A DNA stretch of 64,000 nt from Nevskia sp. GTDB lineage: Bacteria; Pseudomonadota; Gammaproteobacteria; Nevskiales; Nevskiaceae. The stretch's first letter is position 1. The number at the start of each line of letters is the position of its first letter. Below the pieces are notes generated by a model. The model worked only from the letters and a program-made list of their open reading frames with translations. It did not search any database and was not told where the DNA came from. The position numbers and the translations under genes are program-made. Where the stretch lies: positions 1 to 64,000 of the forward strand of contig JALNYU010000012.1 in the NCBI GenBank assembly GCA_023229645.1, given 5' to 3'. Below, piece after piece: positions 16,450 to 25,383 of the stretch.

Positions 16450-16508
16450 CTAGGGCCTGGTAACACTTATGCGGTCGCTGCGATCACATAAGTGTTAACA
16501 GGCCCTAG
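16450..16508. mobile_element. Short palindromic element, MITE-like
   Basis: Two 22-base arms (16450-16471 and 16487-16508) are inverted copies with a single mismatch and frame a 15-base loop. Each outer end is CTAG next to GGCCTG or CAGGCC, and the arms read like an IS terminal repeat with the interior removed. The CTAG flanks would be the target duplication. It starts at the base after the stop codon of the BPSS1780 gene, and the RNA hairpin could act as a processing or termination signal. Confidence 0.65.
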
Positions 16509-16605
16509 ATATCAGTTTAAAGCCGCAAACTACCCAGCTCCGATTCGCCGGGCTACCTTGGGTTTCGCTGGCGTTCCGCCGCAGCCCGTGCGGAATTGAA
16601 ATCGC

Positions 16606-18045
16606 TTAGCGCCGACTTTTCTGCGATTGCGCCATCAGCCGCTTGCGCTTCATCTGCTGCCGCGCTGTGAGATCGTTTTTCTTGTCTTTAAACGGATTAT
16701 CACCGGTCTTAAACTCTAGGCGCAGCGGTACGCCACGTAAGTTGAAGGCCTCGCGAAACACATTCGCCAGATAAGATTTATAGCTGTCTTTCAATTTCTC
16801 GGTCTGGTTGCCGTGAATCATGATCGCAGGCGGGTTATGACCCGACTGATGCGCATATCGGAGTTTGATCCGGCGGCCCAGAATGGCGTGCGGCGCATGC
16901 TTCTCAACGGCTTTTTCCAGCACGCGGTTCAATTCTGGCGTCGGTAGTTCACGGGTCGTCGCCTCGTACGCCGCAACAACGTCCTCCATCAATTCGCGCA
17001 GACCGGAGCCGTGTAAAGCTGAGATGTAATTGACCGGCACATAGTCGAGAAACGGTAGTTTGAAGTCAACGATTTCACGCACCCATTTGCGTTTGTCGCC
17101 GTCGAGACCGTCCCACTTATTAACCGCCAGCACCATCGCCCGACCGTGATGCGCGATCAAGCCCATGACCCGCGCATCGTGCGTGCCGATTTCGTCGTGG
17201 GCGTCGACCATCGCAATCACTACGTGCGCGCGGTCAATCGCCTGCAGCGCTTTGACGATCGAGAATTTTTCGATGACTTCGGTGACCCGCGCCTTGCGCC
17301 GAATACCAGCGGTATCCATCAACAGGAACGGCCGATCGCCCCATTCAAACGGAATACTGATCGAGTCGCGCGTGGTGCCTGGCTGATCCGACGACAACAC
17401 ACGGTCTTCACCGAGCAGGCGATTAACCAGCGTCGATTTTCCAGCGTTGGGACGCCCGACAATCGCGACGCGTATGGTGCCGTCTTCAATGTCTGGCGCT
17501 TGTGACGTGGTCGGTACGCCGGCCAGCAAGTCGCGCATCAGCGGGCTTACGCCGTCGCCGTGCTCGGCCGAAATCAAGATCGGCTCACCGAGTCCGAGTT
17601 TATAAAACTCAGCAACGGCGGCCTTGCTATAGCCTTCGCTCTTATTCGCGATCAAACGCACCGGCTTGCCGAGACGCCGCAGCGAATCGGCGATGTCGAG
17701 ATCCGAGGGATTCAACCCGGCTTTGCCGTCGACCAAGAACAGCACCACATTTGCGTCTTCAATCGCGATTTTCGCCTGCGCTTCAGCCAGCGCGGCGAGA
17801 TCATCATTGGATTCCGGCATTAAGCCGCCGGTATCAACGACGATAAAACGCTTATCCTCGAATACGCCTTGGCCGTATTGCCGATCGCGCGTCAGGCCGG
17901 CAAAATCGGCAACCAGCGCATCCCGGGTTCCGGTTAAGCGATTAAATAAGGTCGATTTTCCGACATTTGGCCGCCCCACAAGGGTAATAACCGGCAAAAC
18001 GTGCGGAACGGGAAACTCCGGCGGGGTTTCAGAAATACTGCTCAT
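16606..18045 (-). CDS. der: Ribosome biogenesis GTPase Der (EngA)
   Basis: A 479-residue tandem GTPase needed for 50S ribosome maturation. Two G domains are visible, with P-loops GRPNVGKST and GRPNAGKST and Walker-type DTGG and DTAGI motifs plus NKSE and NKWD specificity blocks. A C-terminal KH-like domain follows (LRYAHQSGHNPPAIMIHGNQ) and ends in a basic tail QMKRKRLMAQSQKSRR. It closes the long minus-strand block that starts with cysE or earlier, 160 bases after bamB. Confidence 0.97.
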   Translation of the reverse strand: MSSISETPPEFPVPHVLPVITLVGRPNVGKSTLFNRLTGTRDALVADFAGLTRDRQYGQGVFEDKRFIVVDTGGLMPESNDDLAALAEAQAKIAIEDANVVLFLVDGKAGLNPSDLDIADSLRRLGKPVRLIANKSEGYSKAAVAEFYKLGLGEPILISAEHGDGVSPLMRDLLAGVPTTSQAPDIEDGTIRVAIVGRPNAGKSTLVNRLLGEDRVLSSDQPGTTRDSISIPFEWGDRPFLLMDTAGIRRKARVTEVIEKFSIVKALQAIDRAHVVIAMVDAHDEIGTHDARVMGLIAHHGRAMVLAVNKWDGLDGDKRKWVREIVDFKLPFLDYVPVNYISALHGSGLRELMEDVVAAYEATTRELPTPELNRVLEKAVEKHAPHAILGRRIKLRYAHQSGHNPPAIMIHGNQTEKLKDSYKSYLANVFREAFNLRGVPLRLEFKTGDNPFKDKKNDLTARQQMKRKRLMAQSQKSRR

Positions 18046-18205
18046 CGGGCGATCATCAGACGGGAACGGATGTAACAGCGTAACCCGCCGTCCATCGTGT
18101 AAGGAATGGTAAAACCGAAGCGCCGGCGTTTTTAACCGGACTTCGGCTTACCTAAATCGTTATCCGCGCGGCACGTAGCGTGCGCGGATTGTGCTCATAG
18201 TGCGC

Positions 18206-19363
18206 TTATTTTGCGGCTTGGGCTTCGTAGGCGGCAACGAGCCCGCTCTGAGAGGTAACATAAAGGCGCTTGCCATCGACTACCGGCGCCGACGCGATCG
18301 GGGCGCTACCGGCCCGGGTCCGCGCGACCAGACGGCCATCCTTAGGCTCGAACCAGTGCAAATACCCCTGGAAATCGCCGACGACGATATAGCCTCCGAA
18401 TACTGCGGGGGCCGATAAATGCCGGTATTTCAACGCTTCCTGCTTCCAGACTGCGGCGCCAGTTTCGGCGTCTAAAGCCCAGAGCAAACCTTCGTCGTCG
18501 GTGACGTAGACGTTCTTATCGTCCGTCGCCATCCCGGAATAGCTCTTGATGCTCCGGCGCCAACGGCTTTCGCCACTCAGCGGATCAACCAGCGCGATGT
18601 CGTTGGCATAGGTTACGACGAACAAGCCGGCCGGTGCGCTGAGTAAATCGGCGTCGATGTCGGTTAGGCGCGCCAGTTCGGAACGCCCGGCGGCGACTGA
18701 AATATTCTGTTCCCAGGCGACTTGACCATCGTTAAGATTCAGCGCAACCAGTTTGCCGTTGTCCATGCCGGAATAAACGCGGCCGCCGAGAATCAACGGC
18801 TCGGATAGACCACGCAGCGTCAGATTGGGCTCGGTCCGGTCGAAATTCCACAACCGTTCGCCGTCTTTGCTCGACAAGCCGAATTCACGGCCATCGACCG
18901 ACCGAACGACGACGACATCGCCACTAGCGACCGGCGCCGCCAGCACTTCGCTATTGACGCGCGTGCGCCAGAGTTCTTTGCCGGTGGCGCGCTGTAAGGC
19001 AATGGTCTCGCCGTCTAGCGTTCCGACGTAAATTTTGTCATCGGCAACCGTCGGTCCCGAGATGACGCGCGCTTTTGTCGCCGTCCGCCAAATCGTCCCG
19101 CCATTAGCTGGGTTCAGCGCGTAAACGCTACCATCAACGGCCGCGACAAAAATGCCGTCCGCTTCTTTGCTCAGACGCAAACCGGTGAAAAATTTACCGC
19201 CGCCGTTGCCGGCGCTGCGCGACCAGATTTCAACCGGCCGCAACTCCGGCTTCGCCAGTTCGACCAGCTTCGTCGGCTGGCGCAACTTACCCTTGCTGGA
19301 ACAGGCGCCCAGCGCCAATGTGCTCAGCGCTAAGGCCAACGCTACCGCGCGGCTTAATCTCAC
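18206..19363 (-). CDS. bamB: Outer membrane assembly lipoprotein BamB
   Basis: A 385-residue lipoprotein of the BAM complex that helps fold outer-membrane beta-barrels. The signal ends in LGAC with Cys21 as lipid site. The mature part is an eight-bladed PQQ-type propeller with repeats such as GGTIWRTATKARVISGPTV and TGAAVWKQEALKYRHLSAP. Its start overlaps the stop of yfgM by four bases, so the two genes are coupled, as in E. coli. Confidence 0.96.
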   Translation of the reverse strand: MRLSRAVALALALSTLALGACSSKGKLRQPTKLVELAKPELRPVEIWSRSAGNGGGKFFTGLRLSKEADGIFVAAVDGSVYALNPANGGTIWRTATKARVISGPTVADDKIYVGTLDGETIALQRATGKELWRTRVNSEVLAAPVASGDVVVVRSVDGREFGLSSKDGERLWNFDRTEPNLTLRGLSEPLILGGRVYSGMDNGKLVALNLNDGQVAWEQNISVAAGRSELARLTDIDADLLSAPAGLFVVTYANDIALVDPLSGESRWRRSIKSYSGMATDDKNVYVTDDEGLLWALDAETGAAVWKQEALKYRHLSAPAVFGGYIVVGDFQGYLHWFEPKDGRLVARTRAGSAPIASAPVVDGKRLYVTSQSGLVAAYEAQAAK

Positions 19364-20010
19364 GAATGCACCGGCGCGACATCCGCGAGGTCGTCGAGCT
19401 TTTGCTGCAAGGTTTCTTTGCCGGCCGGGTTGCCTTTGGGATCAAATTTCTCGAGCGCCTGTTCATACGCCGAGCGCGCAGCGGCGCGATCGCCCTGCGT
19501 TAATTTAATGTCGCCTTGCAGTTCCGCGTAGAGCCCCGCGTAAGCGCCTGCGTCCCCACTGATTTGCTTCAACGCGTCTTCCGGCTTGCCGAGTTGCCAC
19601 AGGACGCTGGCCAAGCGGAATTGGATCAACGGTTTCAGCGCCGGATCATCATCGTGCGCCAACGCCCATTCCAAGCGCGTGCGGGCGTCATCGAGCTTGC
19701 CGACAACGACTGCCGTCTGCGCTACTTTTAACGCGCCAGCAACCGCGTAAGGGGTGTTGCCGAATTCCTGCGTCAGGCGGTCCGCCACTTTTACCGCATC
19801 TTCGTACTTATTCGCGTTGGCGTCGTTTTTTAGCGCCTCAAACAGCTGGGCGCCGTCGGCACGATGCGCATCGCGGTGCCGGGTAAACGCTTCCCAGCCA
19901 AAAATAGCGGCTAAACCGAGCACGATGCCACCCGCCAACGGCTTCCAGTTTTCTTTGATCCAGCGGCGGAGGTCTTCGACTTGTGCTTCGTCGTCGTAAT
20001 GGGTGCTCAT
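19360..20010 (-). CDS. yfgM: YfgM, ancillary SecYEG-associated TPR protein
   Basis: A 216-residue inner-membrane protein with one helix near residues 24-45 (PLAGGIVLGLAAIFGWEAF) and a periplasmic TPR-like region. In E. coli it binds the Sec translocon and periplasmic chaperones. The order hisS-yfgM-bamB-der supports the name. The final residues run QQKLDDLADVAPVHS, typical of the family's end. It lies 67 bases after hisS. Confidence 0.93.
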   Translation of the reverse strand: MSTHYDDEAQVEDLRRWIKENWKPLAGGIVLGLAAIFGWEAFTRHRDAHRADGAQLFEALKNDANANKYEDAVKVADRLTQEFGNTPYAVAGALKVAQTAVVVGKLDDARTRLEWALAHDDDPALKPLIQFRLASVLWQLGKPEDALKQISGDAGAYAGLYAELQGDIKLTQGDRAAARSAYEQALEKFDPKGNPAGKETLQQKLDDLADVAPVHS

Positions 20011-20077
20011 CGGTCTTCTTTAGTCTTTCCGCTGGTATTTAAGGAACTACGGGGGCGCGTTACGTGCTAAATGCTCG

Positions 20078-21346
20078 TTACAGCGCCAGTCGTGCGCTGA
20101 GCTGTGCTGCCAACTCCGACCAAGGACACTGGTTAGGCTCGCCCTCGCCGCGCAGCGATTTTACTTGAACACAACGCGCTGCGGTTTCTTCGTCGCCCAG
20201 AATCAATGCATAGCGGGCGCCGCTCGCATCGGCACGCTTCAATTGCGACTTCAAACCGCCGCCGCCAGCGTTCAGCACGAGGCGTAATTGCGGCATATCG
20301 ATCCGCAGTTGTTCGGCTAGCTTCATCGCATCCCGCTCGGCGGCAGCGCCGAAACGGCAGAAATAAATATGTGGCCGATTATCGGCAACGGGGACGTTTT
20401 GTAACGCCATCAGCGCAATCAAACGCTCGATGCCGAGGCCGAAACCGATGCCGGTGGTTTGTGGCCCGCCGAGTTGCTGCACCAAACCATCGTAGCGGCC
20501 GCCGGCACAGACTGCGCTCTGCGCGCCGAGCTGCGTCGTGGTCCATTCGAATACGGTATGGGTGTAGTAATCGAGCCCGCGCACCAAGCGCGGGTTAATA
20601 ACGTACGGAATCCCGAGATCATCGAGGCCTTGCCGTACCGCAGCGAAATGCGCGAGTGAAACCGCGTCGAGATGATCCAATAGCTGCGGCGCATTGGCGA
20701 CGATGGCCTGGGTTGCTGGCACTTTGCTATCCAGCACCCGAAGCGGATTCGTGCCGAGTCGGCGCTTGGAATCATCGTCCAGTGCCGCTTCGTGCAGACT
20801 TAAGTATTCGACCAGCGCCGCGCGGTGCACCGCGCGCGAAGCCGGCGTGCCGAGCGAATTTAGCTCTAGCGTGAAGCCGGACATCCCCAATCGCCGCCAC
20901 AGTTGCGCCGCAATCGCGATGATTTCGACATCAACATCCGGCGTTGGAATCCCAAATGCTTCGACATCGAGCTGATGAAATTGGCGATAGCGACCCGCCT
21001 GCGGCCGCTCATAGCGAAACACCGGGCCGGTGCACCAAACGCGCTGCTGCTGGTTGAACAGCAGGCCGTGTTCAATGCCGGCGCGGACAACACCGGCGGT
21101 TAATTCAGGACGTAGGCTCAGGTTTTCACCGCCGCGATCCTCGAAGCTATACATCTCTTTTTCAACGACATCGGTGACTTCACCGACAGCGCGCTTGAAC
21201 AGCTCCGTACGCTCGACCACGGGCAGCCGTAGCTCGCCGTAGCCGTACGCCGCAAACACCTGCGCGGCGACGGCATACACGTGTTGCCAGGCGGCTGCAT
21301 CAACGGGCAGCACATCGTTCATACCGCGGACAGATTGAATCTTCAT
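20078..21346 (-). CDS. hisS: Histidyl-tRNA synthetase
   Basis: A 422-residue class II aminoacyl-tRNA synthetase charging tRNA-His. Motif 1 lies around ELFKRAVGEVTDVVEKEMYSF, motif 2 includes FRYERPQAGRYRQFHQLDVE, the histidine-specific LVRGLDYYTHTVFE is intact, and motif 3 is GIGFGLGIERL. A C-terminal anticodon-binding domain completes it. It stands directly after rodZ with only 48 bases between; ispG, found there in many relatives, is missing. Confidence 0.97.
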   Translation of the reverse strand: MKIQSVRGMNDVLPVDAAAWQHVYAVAAQVFAAYGYGELRLPVVERTELFKRAVGEVTDVVEKEMYSFEDRGGENLSLRPELTAGVVRAGIEHGLLFNQQQRVWCTGPVFRYERPQAGRYRQFHQLDVEAFGIPTPDVDVEIIAIAAQLWRRLGMSGFTLELNSLGTPASRAVHRAALVEYLSLHEAALDDDSKRRLGTNPLRVLDSKVPATQAIVANAPQLLDHLDAVSLAHFAAVRQGLDDLGIPYVINPRLVRGLDYYTHTVFEWTTTQLGAQSAVCAGGRYDGLVQQLGGPQTTGIGFGLGIERLIALMALQNVPVADNRPHIYFCRFGAAAERDAMKLAEQLRIDMPQLRLVLNAGGGGLKSQLKRADASGARYALILGDEETAARCVQVKSLRGEGEPNQCPWSELAAQLSARLAL

Positions 21347-21394
21347 AAGCTCGGAAAAGTCGGCAGCGCCGTGCCGGAGAGTGAGAAACCCGCG

Positions 21395-22390
21395 TTAGGG
21401 AATGCTGATGCGCGCGGTCGAATTAGGACGGGTAAACGGCGTTAAGTCGACGGCTTTACCATCGAACTGCACGCGCAAACCCAGTGCGTTGCCGACCAGC
21501 ACCGAGTATGGCGTTCGGCCTAGTACGCGTTGATGCTGCCCGGCGGGCATCAGGCCCGACAACAGCAATTTACCGTCGGCGTCTTCGACCCGTATCCAGG
21601 ACGCGGCGGTGAAATCAATATCCAAAGCGCCGGCCGGCGCCGGGCCCGCCGCTACGCCGGCAGCGCTTGAGGTGTTCGTCTCTGGCGCAGCCGCAACCGC
21701 GATTACGGGCGCCGCCGTTGCCGTCGTCAGCCCAACCAGACTCGCCGGCGCGCTTGCACCTTCGGTAGCAGGCTTCGCATCATTTGCCGCTTCGGTCGTG
21801 CCGGCGTCCGATCCCGTCGCCGCCGGGGTTGTGACCGTCGCAGGATCAATCGCCGAAGCCGCCGGTGCAGACGCAGGCCCGTTATCGACAATGGCCACCG
21901 AACCCACTGATTTCTGCAGCCAGCTGCTCTCCTGCGGGTCGTTCATCAAATAACCAAACACCGCAGCGGCAGCAATGATCACCACCAGCGCGATCGTCAT
22001 CCAACGGCCACCGCTACCGCCGCGGCGGCGCAGGCCGGCGCGGGTCTCGGACTCATTGCTCGAAAGCAGCAGTTTGCCGATCGGAGTCAGCGGCATTTTC
22101 GGTGCGGCTAGCTTCTCATACGCGGCGATCAAATCGTCTTCCGGCAGGGCCAGAACTTTCGCGCACTTGCGGTAGTAACCCCGGGCGTAAACTGCCTGCG
22201 ATAACACCGCGAAATCGTCCCGCTCCAGCGCTTCAATCGTGTTGCGCGTCAACTTGGTCTGGCTGGCTAGTTCGTTCACGCTCAGCTTGGCCTGCTCGCG
22301 CGCACGGCGAACGCTGGTGCCGGGGCTAAGGCCGGCCTCCGTCGGATCATCAGCCGTCATCGGCTTTGTAGGCGCGGGCTCGCTGGTCAT
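21395..22390 (-). CDS. rodZ: RodZ-like cytoskeleton protein
   Basis: A 331-residue rod-shape protein that links MreB to the membrane. The N-terminal HTH_25 domain (about 24-90) contains VRRAREQAKLSVNELASQT and the following TRNTIEALERDDF. One transmembrane helix lies around 131-150. A Thr/Ala/Pro-rich linker leads to a C-terminal DUF4115 beta-domain ending ARISIP. The linker is unusually long and rich in A, T and P. It overlaps the pilW stop by four bases. Confidence 0.92.
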   Translation of the reverse strand: MTSEPAPTKPMTADDPTEAGLSPGTSVRRAREQAKLSVNELASQTKLTRNTIEALERDDFAVLSQAVYARGYYRKCAKVLALPEDDLIAAYEKLAAPKMPLTPIGKLLLSSNESETRAGLRRRGGSGGRWMTIALVVIIAAAAVFGYLMNDPQESSWLQKSVGSVAIVDNGPASAPAASAIDPATVTTPAATGSDAGTTEAANDAKPATEGASAPASLVGLTTATAAPVIAVAAAPETNTSSAAGVAAGPAPAGALDIDFTAASWIRVEDADGKLLLSGLMPAGQHQRVLGRTPYSVLVGNALGLRVQFDGKAVDLTPFTRPNSTARISIP

Positions 22391-23160
22391 GGCGTGGAAG
22401 ATCGTCTCAACAACTGTACCGCTTGATCGGATTCGGGAAATTCCTGCAGCAGCTTAATCTCATAATCTTTCGCGCTATTGCGGTCACCGAGTTGGCGTTC
22501 GGTATCGGCGGCGATATACAGCAACGCCGGCCCCAACTTACCGGAGCGTTCATAGCGCTGAATAAATGCGCGCACGCGCAACCATTCCTGCTTGCGATAG
22601 GCCAACGACGCAATTTCGGCCAGCGCGTCGAGAAAATCAGGTTTCAGCTTCAGCGCTTGGCGGAAGTTCTCTTCAGCACGGACATCATCGCCGGCCTTGC
22701 GCGCGCAAATGCCGGCATTAGTCCACGCTGCTTCGGGCGTTTCGTAATTCCGCTGTCGCAACGCCGCCATAAATTCGCGGTCCGCTTCTGCCGTCTTCCC
22801 TTCCGAACAGAGCAACACGCCGAAGTTATTATGCACCGATGCATCATTCGCATCGATGGCCAGCGCACGCCGATATTCGCGCTCGGCTTCGTCATTTTCG
22901 CCGCGCTGAGCAAGCACATAAGCAAGCCCGGTGTGTGCCGGCGCGTAGTTTGAGTTTTGTTCAATCGCACGCCGTAGTTTGTCTTCGGCGATATCAAACC
23001 GGCCCTGGCGGGCGTAGTCGACGCCCAACTGGGCATTGATCCGCGCGGCCTCGACGAGGTTCGGTGGCGATTGCACGCGACCGTTTCCGGGTTGCTCCGT
23101 CACGCACGCCGTTACCAGTGATGCGATGACCAGCACGGAAGCCGCGAACGGTAACTTCAA
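22387..23160 (-). CDS. pilW: Type IV pilus biogenesis lipoprotein PilW (PilF)
   Basis: A 257-residue outer-membrane lipoprotein with TPR repeats that pilots the PilQ secretin. The chosen TTG start at 23160 has GGAG seven bases upstream; an upstream TTG at 23196 would add a 12-residue leader. The signal ends LVTAC with lipid site Cys18. TPRs run from about residue 45 (ARQGRFDIAEDKLRRAI) to the end. It overlaps rodZ. Other pilus genes are not in the window. Confidence 0.9.
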   Translation of the reverse strand: MKLPFAASVLVIASLVTACVTEQPGNGRVQSPPNLVEAARINAQLGVDYARQGRFDIAEDKLRRAIEQNSNYAPAHTGLAYVLAQRGENDEAEREYRRALAIDANDASVHNNFGVLLCSEGKTAEADREFMAALRQRNYETPEAAWTNAGICARKAGDDVRAEENFRQALKLKPDFLDALAEIASLAYRKQEWLRVRAFIQRYERSGKLGPALLYIAADTERQLGDRNSAKDYEIKLLQEFPESDQAVQLLRRSSTP

Positions 23161-23227
23161 GCGTCTACTCCACTCGAAAAGCCGCAGCCAACACAAAAGC
23201 CGAATCGCCCAGCCTGAAATCCGGCGT

Positions 23228-24493
23228 TCATTGCACTTTCACCGGAATATCGCCGAGGCGATTTTTTTGCTTGGACTGAACGCGGCCGACGAGTTGTCCG
23301 CAGGCGGCATCGATATCGTCGCCACGCGTGCGCCGTGTCATGGTCAGCAACCCCTTCGCCCGCAAAATATCGGAAAAACGCTCGATAACATCTGCCTTCG
23401 AGCGCTTGTAGCGCGCATTCGGGAATGGGTTGAACGGGATCAAATTGACCTTCGCCGAAATGCCGCTGAGCAGCTTGGCCAGTTCGCGCGCGTGCTCAGG
23501 TTTGTCGTTGACGCCGTCGAGCATCACATATTCATAAATGATGTGCGCTTTGCGATCTTTTCCGGCGAGATAGCGGCGGCATGCCGCCATTAATTCCGAA
23601 ATCGGATATTTTCGATTGATCGGAACCAGTTGATCACGCAACGCATCGTTCGGTGCGTGCAGCGAGATCGCCAGCGCGGTATCGCAATCGCCGCCGAGGC
23701 GATCGATAAACGGCACGAGGCCGGACGTAGAAACGGTCACCCGACGCTTGGATAAGCCAAAACCAAAGTCATCGAGCAAGATGCGGATCGCGGTCAACAC
23801 ATTGCTGTAGTTGGCCAGCGGCTCGCCCATACCCATAAAGACGATATTCGAGATCACGCGGCCGCCACGCGCTTTGTCGTCATCGCCATCGAGTTCGATC
23901 GCTGCGGTTTCGCCTTTCAACAGCGCCTGCCGTTTCTGATCGGAACAGTCGTGCTGAAAATCCCCGCCCAGCGTTTTTGCCGCAAACCAGACCTGCGCGA
24001 CGATTTCCGCCGCCGTCATATTACGGGAAAAGCCCTGCTGGGCAGTCGAGCAAAACGAGCAATCCATCGCACAGCCGGCCTGCGAGGAGATGCACAACGT
24101 GCCGCGGTTTGCTTCTGGAATGTAGACGGTTTCGATCGCCGTTTCCGGCCGACCTTCAACCTGCGCCAAGCGCAGCACCCACTTACGGGTGCCGTCGGCG
24201 GAAACCTGTTCAGCCACCAATTCCGGCGGCTGAATTTCAAAATGGGCGGCGAGGCGCGCGCGCAGCGCCTTACCGAGGTTACTCATTTGTTCGAAGTCAT
24301 CAACCCCGCGCCGATAAATCCAGGACATCACCTGGTCAGCGCGGTAGCCGGGCTCGCCCATCGCCGCGAACTGCTCGCGTAGCGCGGCGCGATCGAGCCC
24401 GAATAGGTTGACGCGGGTGGCGGGCGCAGACGCAACCGGCTGTGCCGTAATGGCAGCCACCGACTCCGTAACTGTTTTGCCTAATTCCGACAC
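23228..24493 (-). CDS. rlmN: Dual-specificity RNA methyltransferase RlmN
   Basis: A radical SAM enzyme that methylates C2 of A2503 in 23S rRNA and A37 in some tRNAs. The cluster motif CAMDCSFC supplies Cys141, Cys145 and Cys148. The catalytic cysteines are in GTLCISS (Cys134) and DAACGQL near residue 406. The 421-residue length exceeds E. coli RlmN (about 384). The excess is an acidic Cys-containing insert near residues 178-210 between the AdoMet cluster site and the VFMGMGEP motif. The gene follows ndk by about 25 bases. Confidence 0.95.
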   Translation of the reverse strand: MSELGKTVTESVAAITAQPVASAPATRVNLFGLDRAALREQFAAMGEPGYRADQVMSWIYRRGVDDFEQMSNLGKALRARLAAHFEIQPPELVAEQVSADGTRKWVLRLAQVEGRPETAIETVYIPEANRGTLCISSQAGCAMDCSFCSTAQQGFSRNMTAAEIVAQVWFAAKTLGGDFQHDCSDQKRQALLKGETAAIELDGDDDKARGGRVISNIVFMGMGEPLANYSNVLTAIRILLDDFGFGLSKRRVTVSTSGLVPFIDRLGGDCDTALAISLHAPNDALRDQLVPINRKYPISELMAACRRYLAGKDRKAHIIYEYVMLDGVNDKPEHARELAKLLSGISAKVNLIPFNPFPNARYKRSKADVIERFSDILRAKGLLTMTRRTRGDDIDAACGQLVGRVQSKQKNRLGDIPVKVQ

Positions 24494-24518
24494 ACCCTAA
24501 TCCTCAAACTGCATGTCT

Positions 24519-24950
24519 TCAGCGGATACGCGGCGCCAATTCGGTCGCGCGGAAGAAATAATTGATCTCGTTGCTGGCGTTTTCGGCGCTATCCGAGCCG
24601 TGCACCGCATTTTCGTCGATCGAGTCAGCAAAATCGGCACGGATCGTGCCGGGTGCTGCCTTTTTCGGGTCGGTGGCGCCCATGATGTCACGATGCTTAG
24701 CAACGGCGTTTTCGCCTTCCAGAACCTGGATGATAACCGGACCGGAAATCATGAAGTCGACCAAGGCTTTGAAGAACGGACGCGCGCTGTGTACCGCATA
24801 AAAGCCTTCGGCTTGCGCCTGGGTCAGCTGCTCCATGCGGGCAGCGATGACGCGCAGACCGGACTGCTCGAAGCGGGTGTAAATCTGACCGATGACGTTC
24901 TTGGCAACGGCGTCGGGTTTGATGATAGAAAGTGTGCGTTCAACCGCCAT
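24519..24950 (-). CDS. ndk: Nucleoside diphosphate kinase
   Basis: A 143-residue enzyme that phosphorylates nucleoside diphosphates using ATP through a phosphohistidine. His117 in NAVHGSD is the active-site residue and the N-terminal ERTLSIIKPDAV is the family start. The start at 24950 (MAVERT) is the conventional one; upstream in-frame codons would extend through the promoter gap with iscA. Neighbour order ndk-rlmN is standard. Confidence 0.97.
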   Translation of the reverse strand: MAVERTLSIIKPDAVAKNVIGQIYTRFEQSGLRVIAARMEQLTQAQAEGFYAVHSARPFFKALVDFMISGPVIIQVLEGENAVAKHRDIMGATDPKKAAPGTIRADFADSIDENAVHGSDSAENASNEINYFFRATELAPRIR

Positions 24951-24971
24951 GATATTTTCCGTAGAGTGGTG

Positions 24972-25014
24972 AAAATCGCCCGAAAGGGGCGAAAACCGCA
25001 AGATTTTAGCGGTT
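24972..25014 (-). terminator. Possible terminator after iscA
   Basis: On the minus strand, two hairpins lie between iscA and ndk: AACCGC paired with GCGGTT, and TCGCCC paired with GGGCGA around a five-base loop and followed by TTTT. This would end the iscA transcript partly or fully before ndk, whose start is 22 bases later. Confidence 0.45.
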
Positions 25015-25059
25015 TACGCCGGGCCGCGGCAATCTACGTTAAATTCGGCGGCTGTGCGG

Positions 25060-25383
25060 TCAAACTGCGAAGCTTTCACCGCAGCCGCATTCACCCTTCA
25101 CGTTCGGGTTGCGGAATTTGAACGCTTCGTTCAAACCGTCGCGCTGGAAGTCGACCGTTAGGCCGTCCAACATCGGTAAATGTTCTTTGGCGACGACAAC
25201 TTTTGCGCCGTGGGCGTCGAATACTGCGTCGTTTTCGCCCAGGACATCCGCATAATCAAGCACGTAGGCATAACCCGAGCAACCGGATTTTTTCACCGCG
25301 ACGCGCAGGCCCAAACCTTTACCGCGGCGCTCCAGCTGGGTTTGTACGCGGCGGGCAGCCGCTTCGGTCAGTTCGATGGTCAT
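25060..25383 (-). CDS. iscA: Iron-sulfur cluster carrier IscA
   Basis: A 107-residue A-type Fe-S carrier. Cys35 in SGCSGYAY and Cys99 and Cys101 in ECGCGESF are the three conserved ligands at the very positions of E. coli IscA, and the C-terminal GESFAV supports IscA rather than ErpA or SufA. Its start overlaps the stop of the IscU-like gene by four bases, which places it in the same operon as the desulfurases. No other chaperone gene (hscBA, fdx) follows. Confidence 0.93.
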   Translation of the reverse strand: MTIELTEAAARRVQTQLERRGKGLGLRVAVKKSGCSGYAYVLDYADVLGENDAVFDAHGAKVVVAKEHLPMLDGLTVDFQRDGLNEAFKFRNPNVKGECGCGESFAV

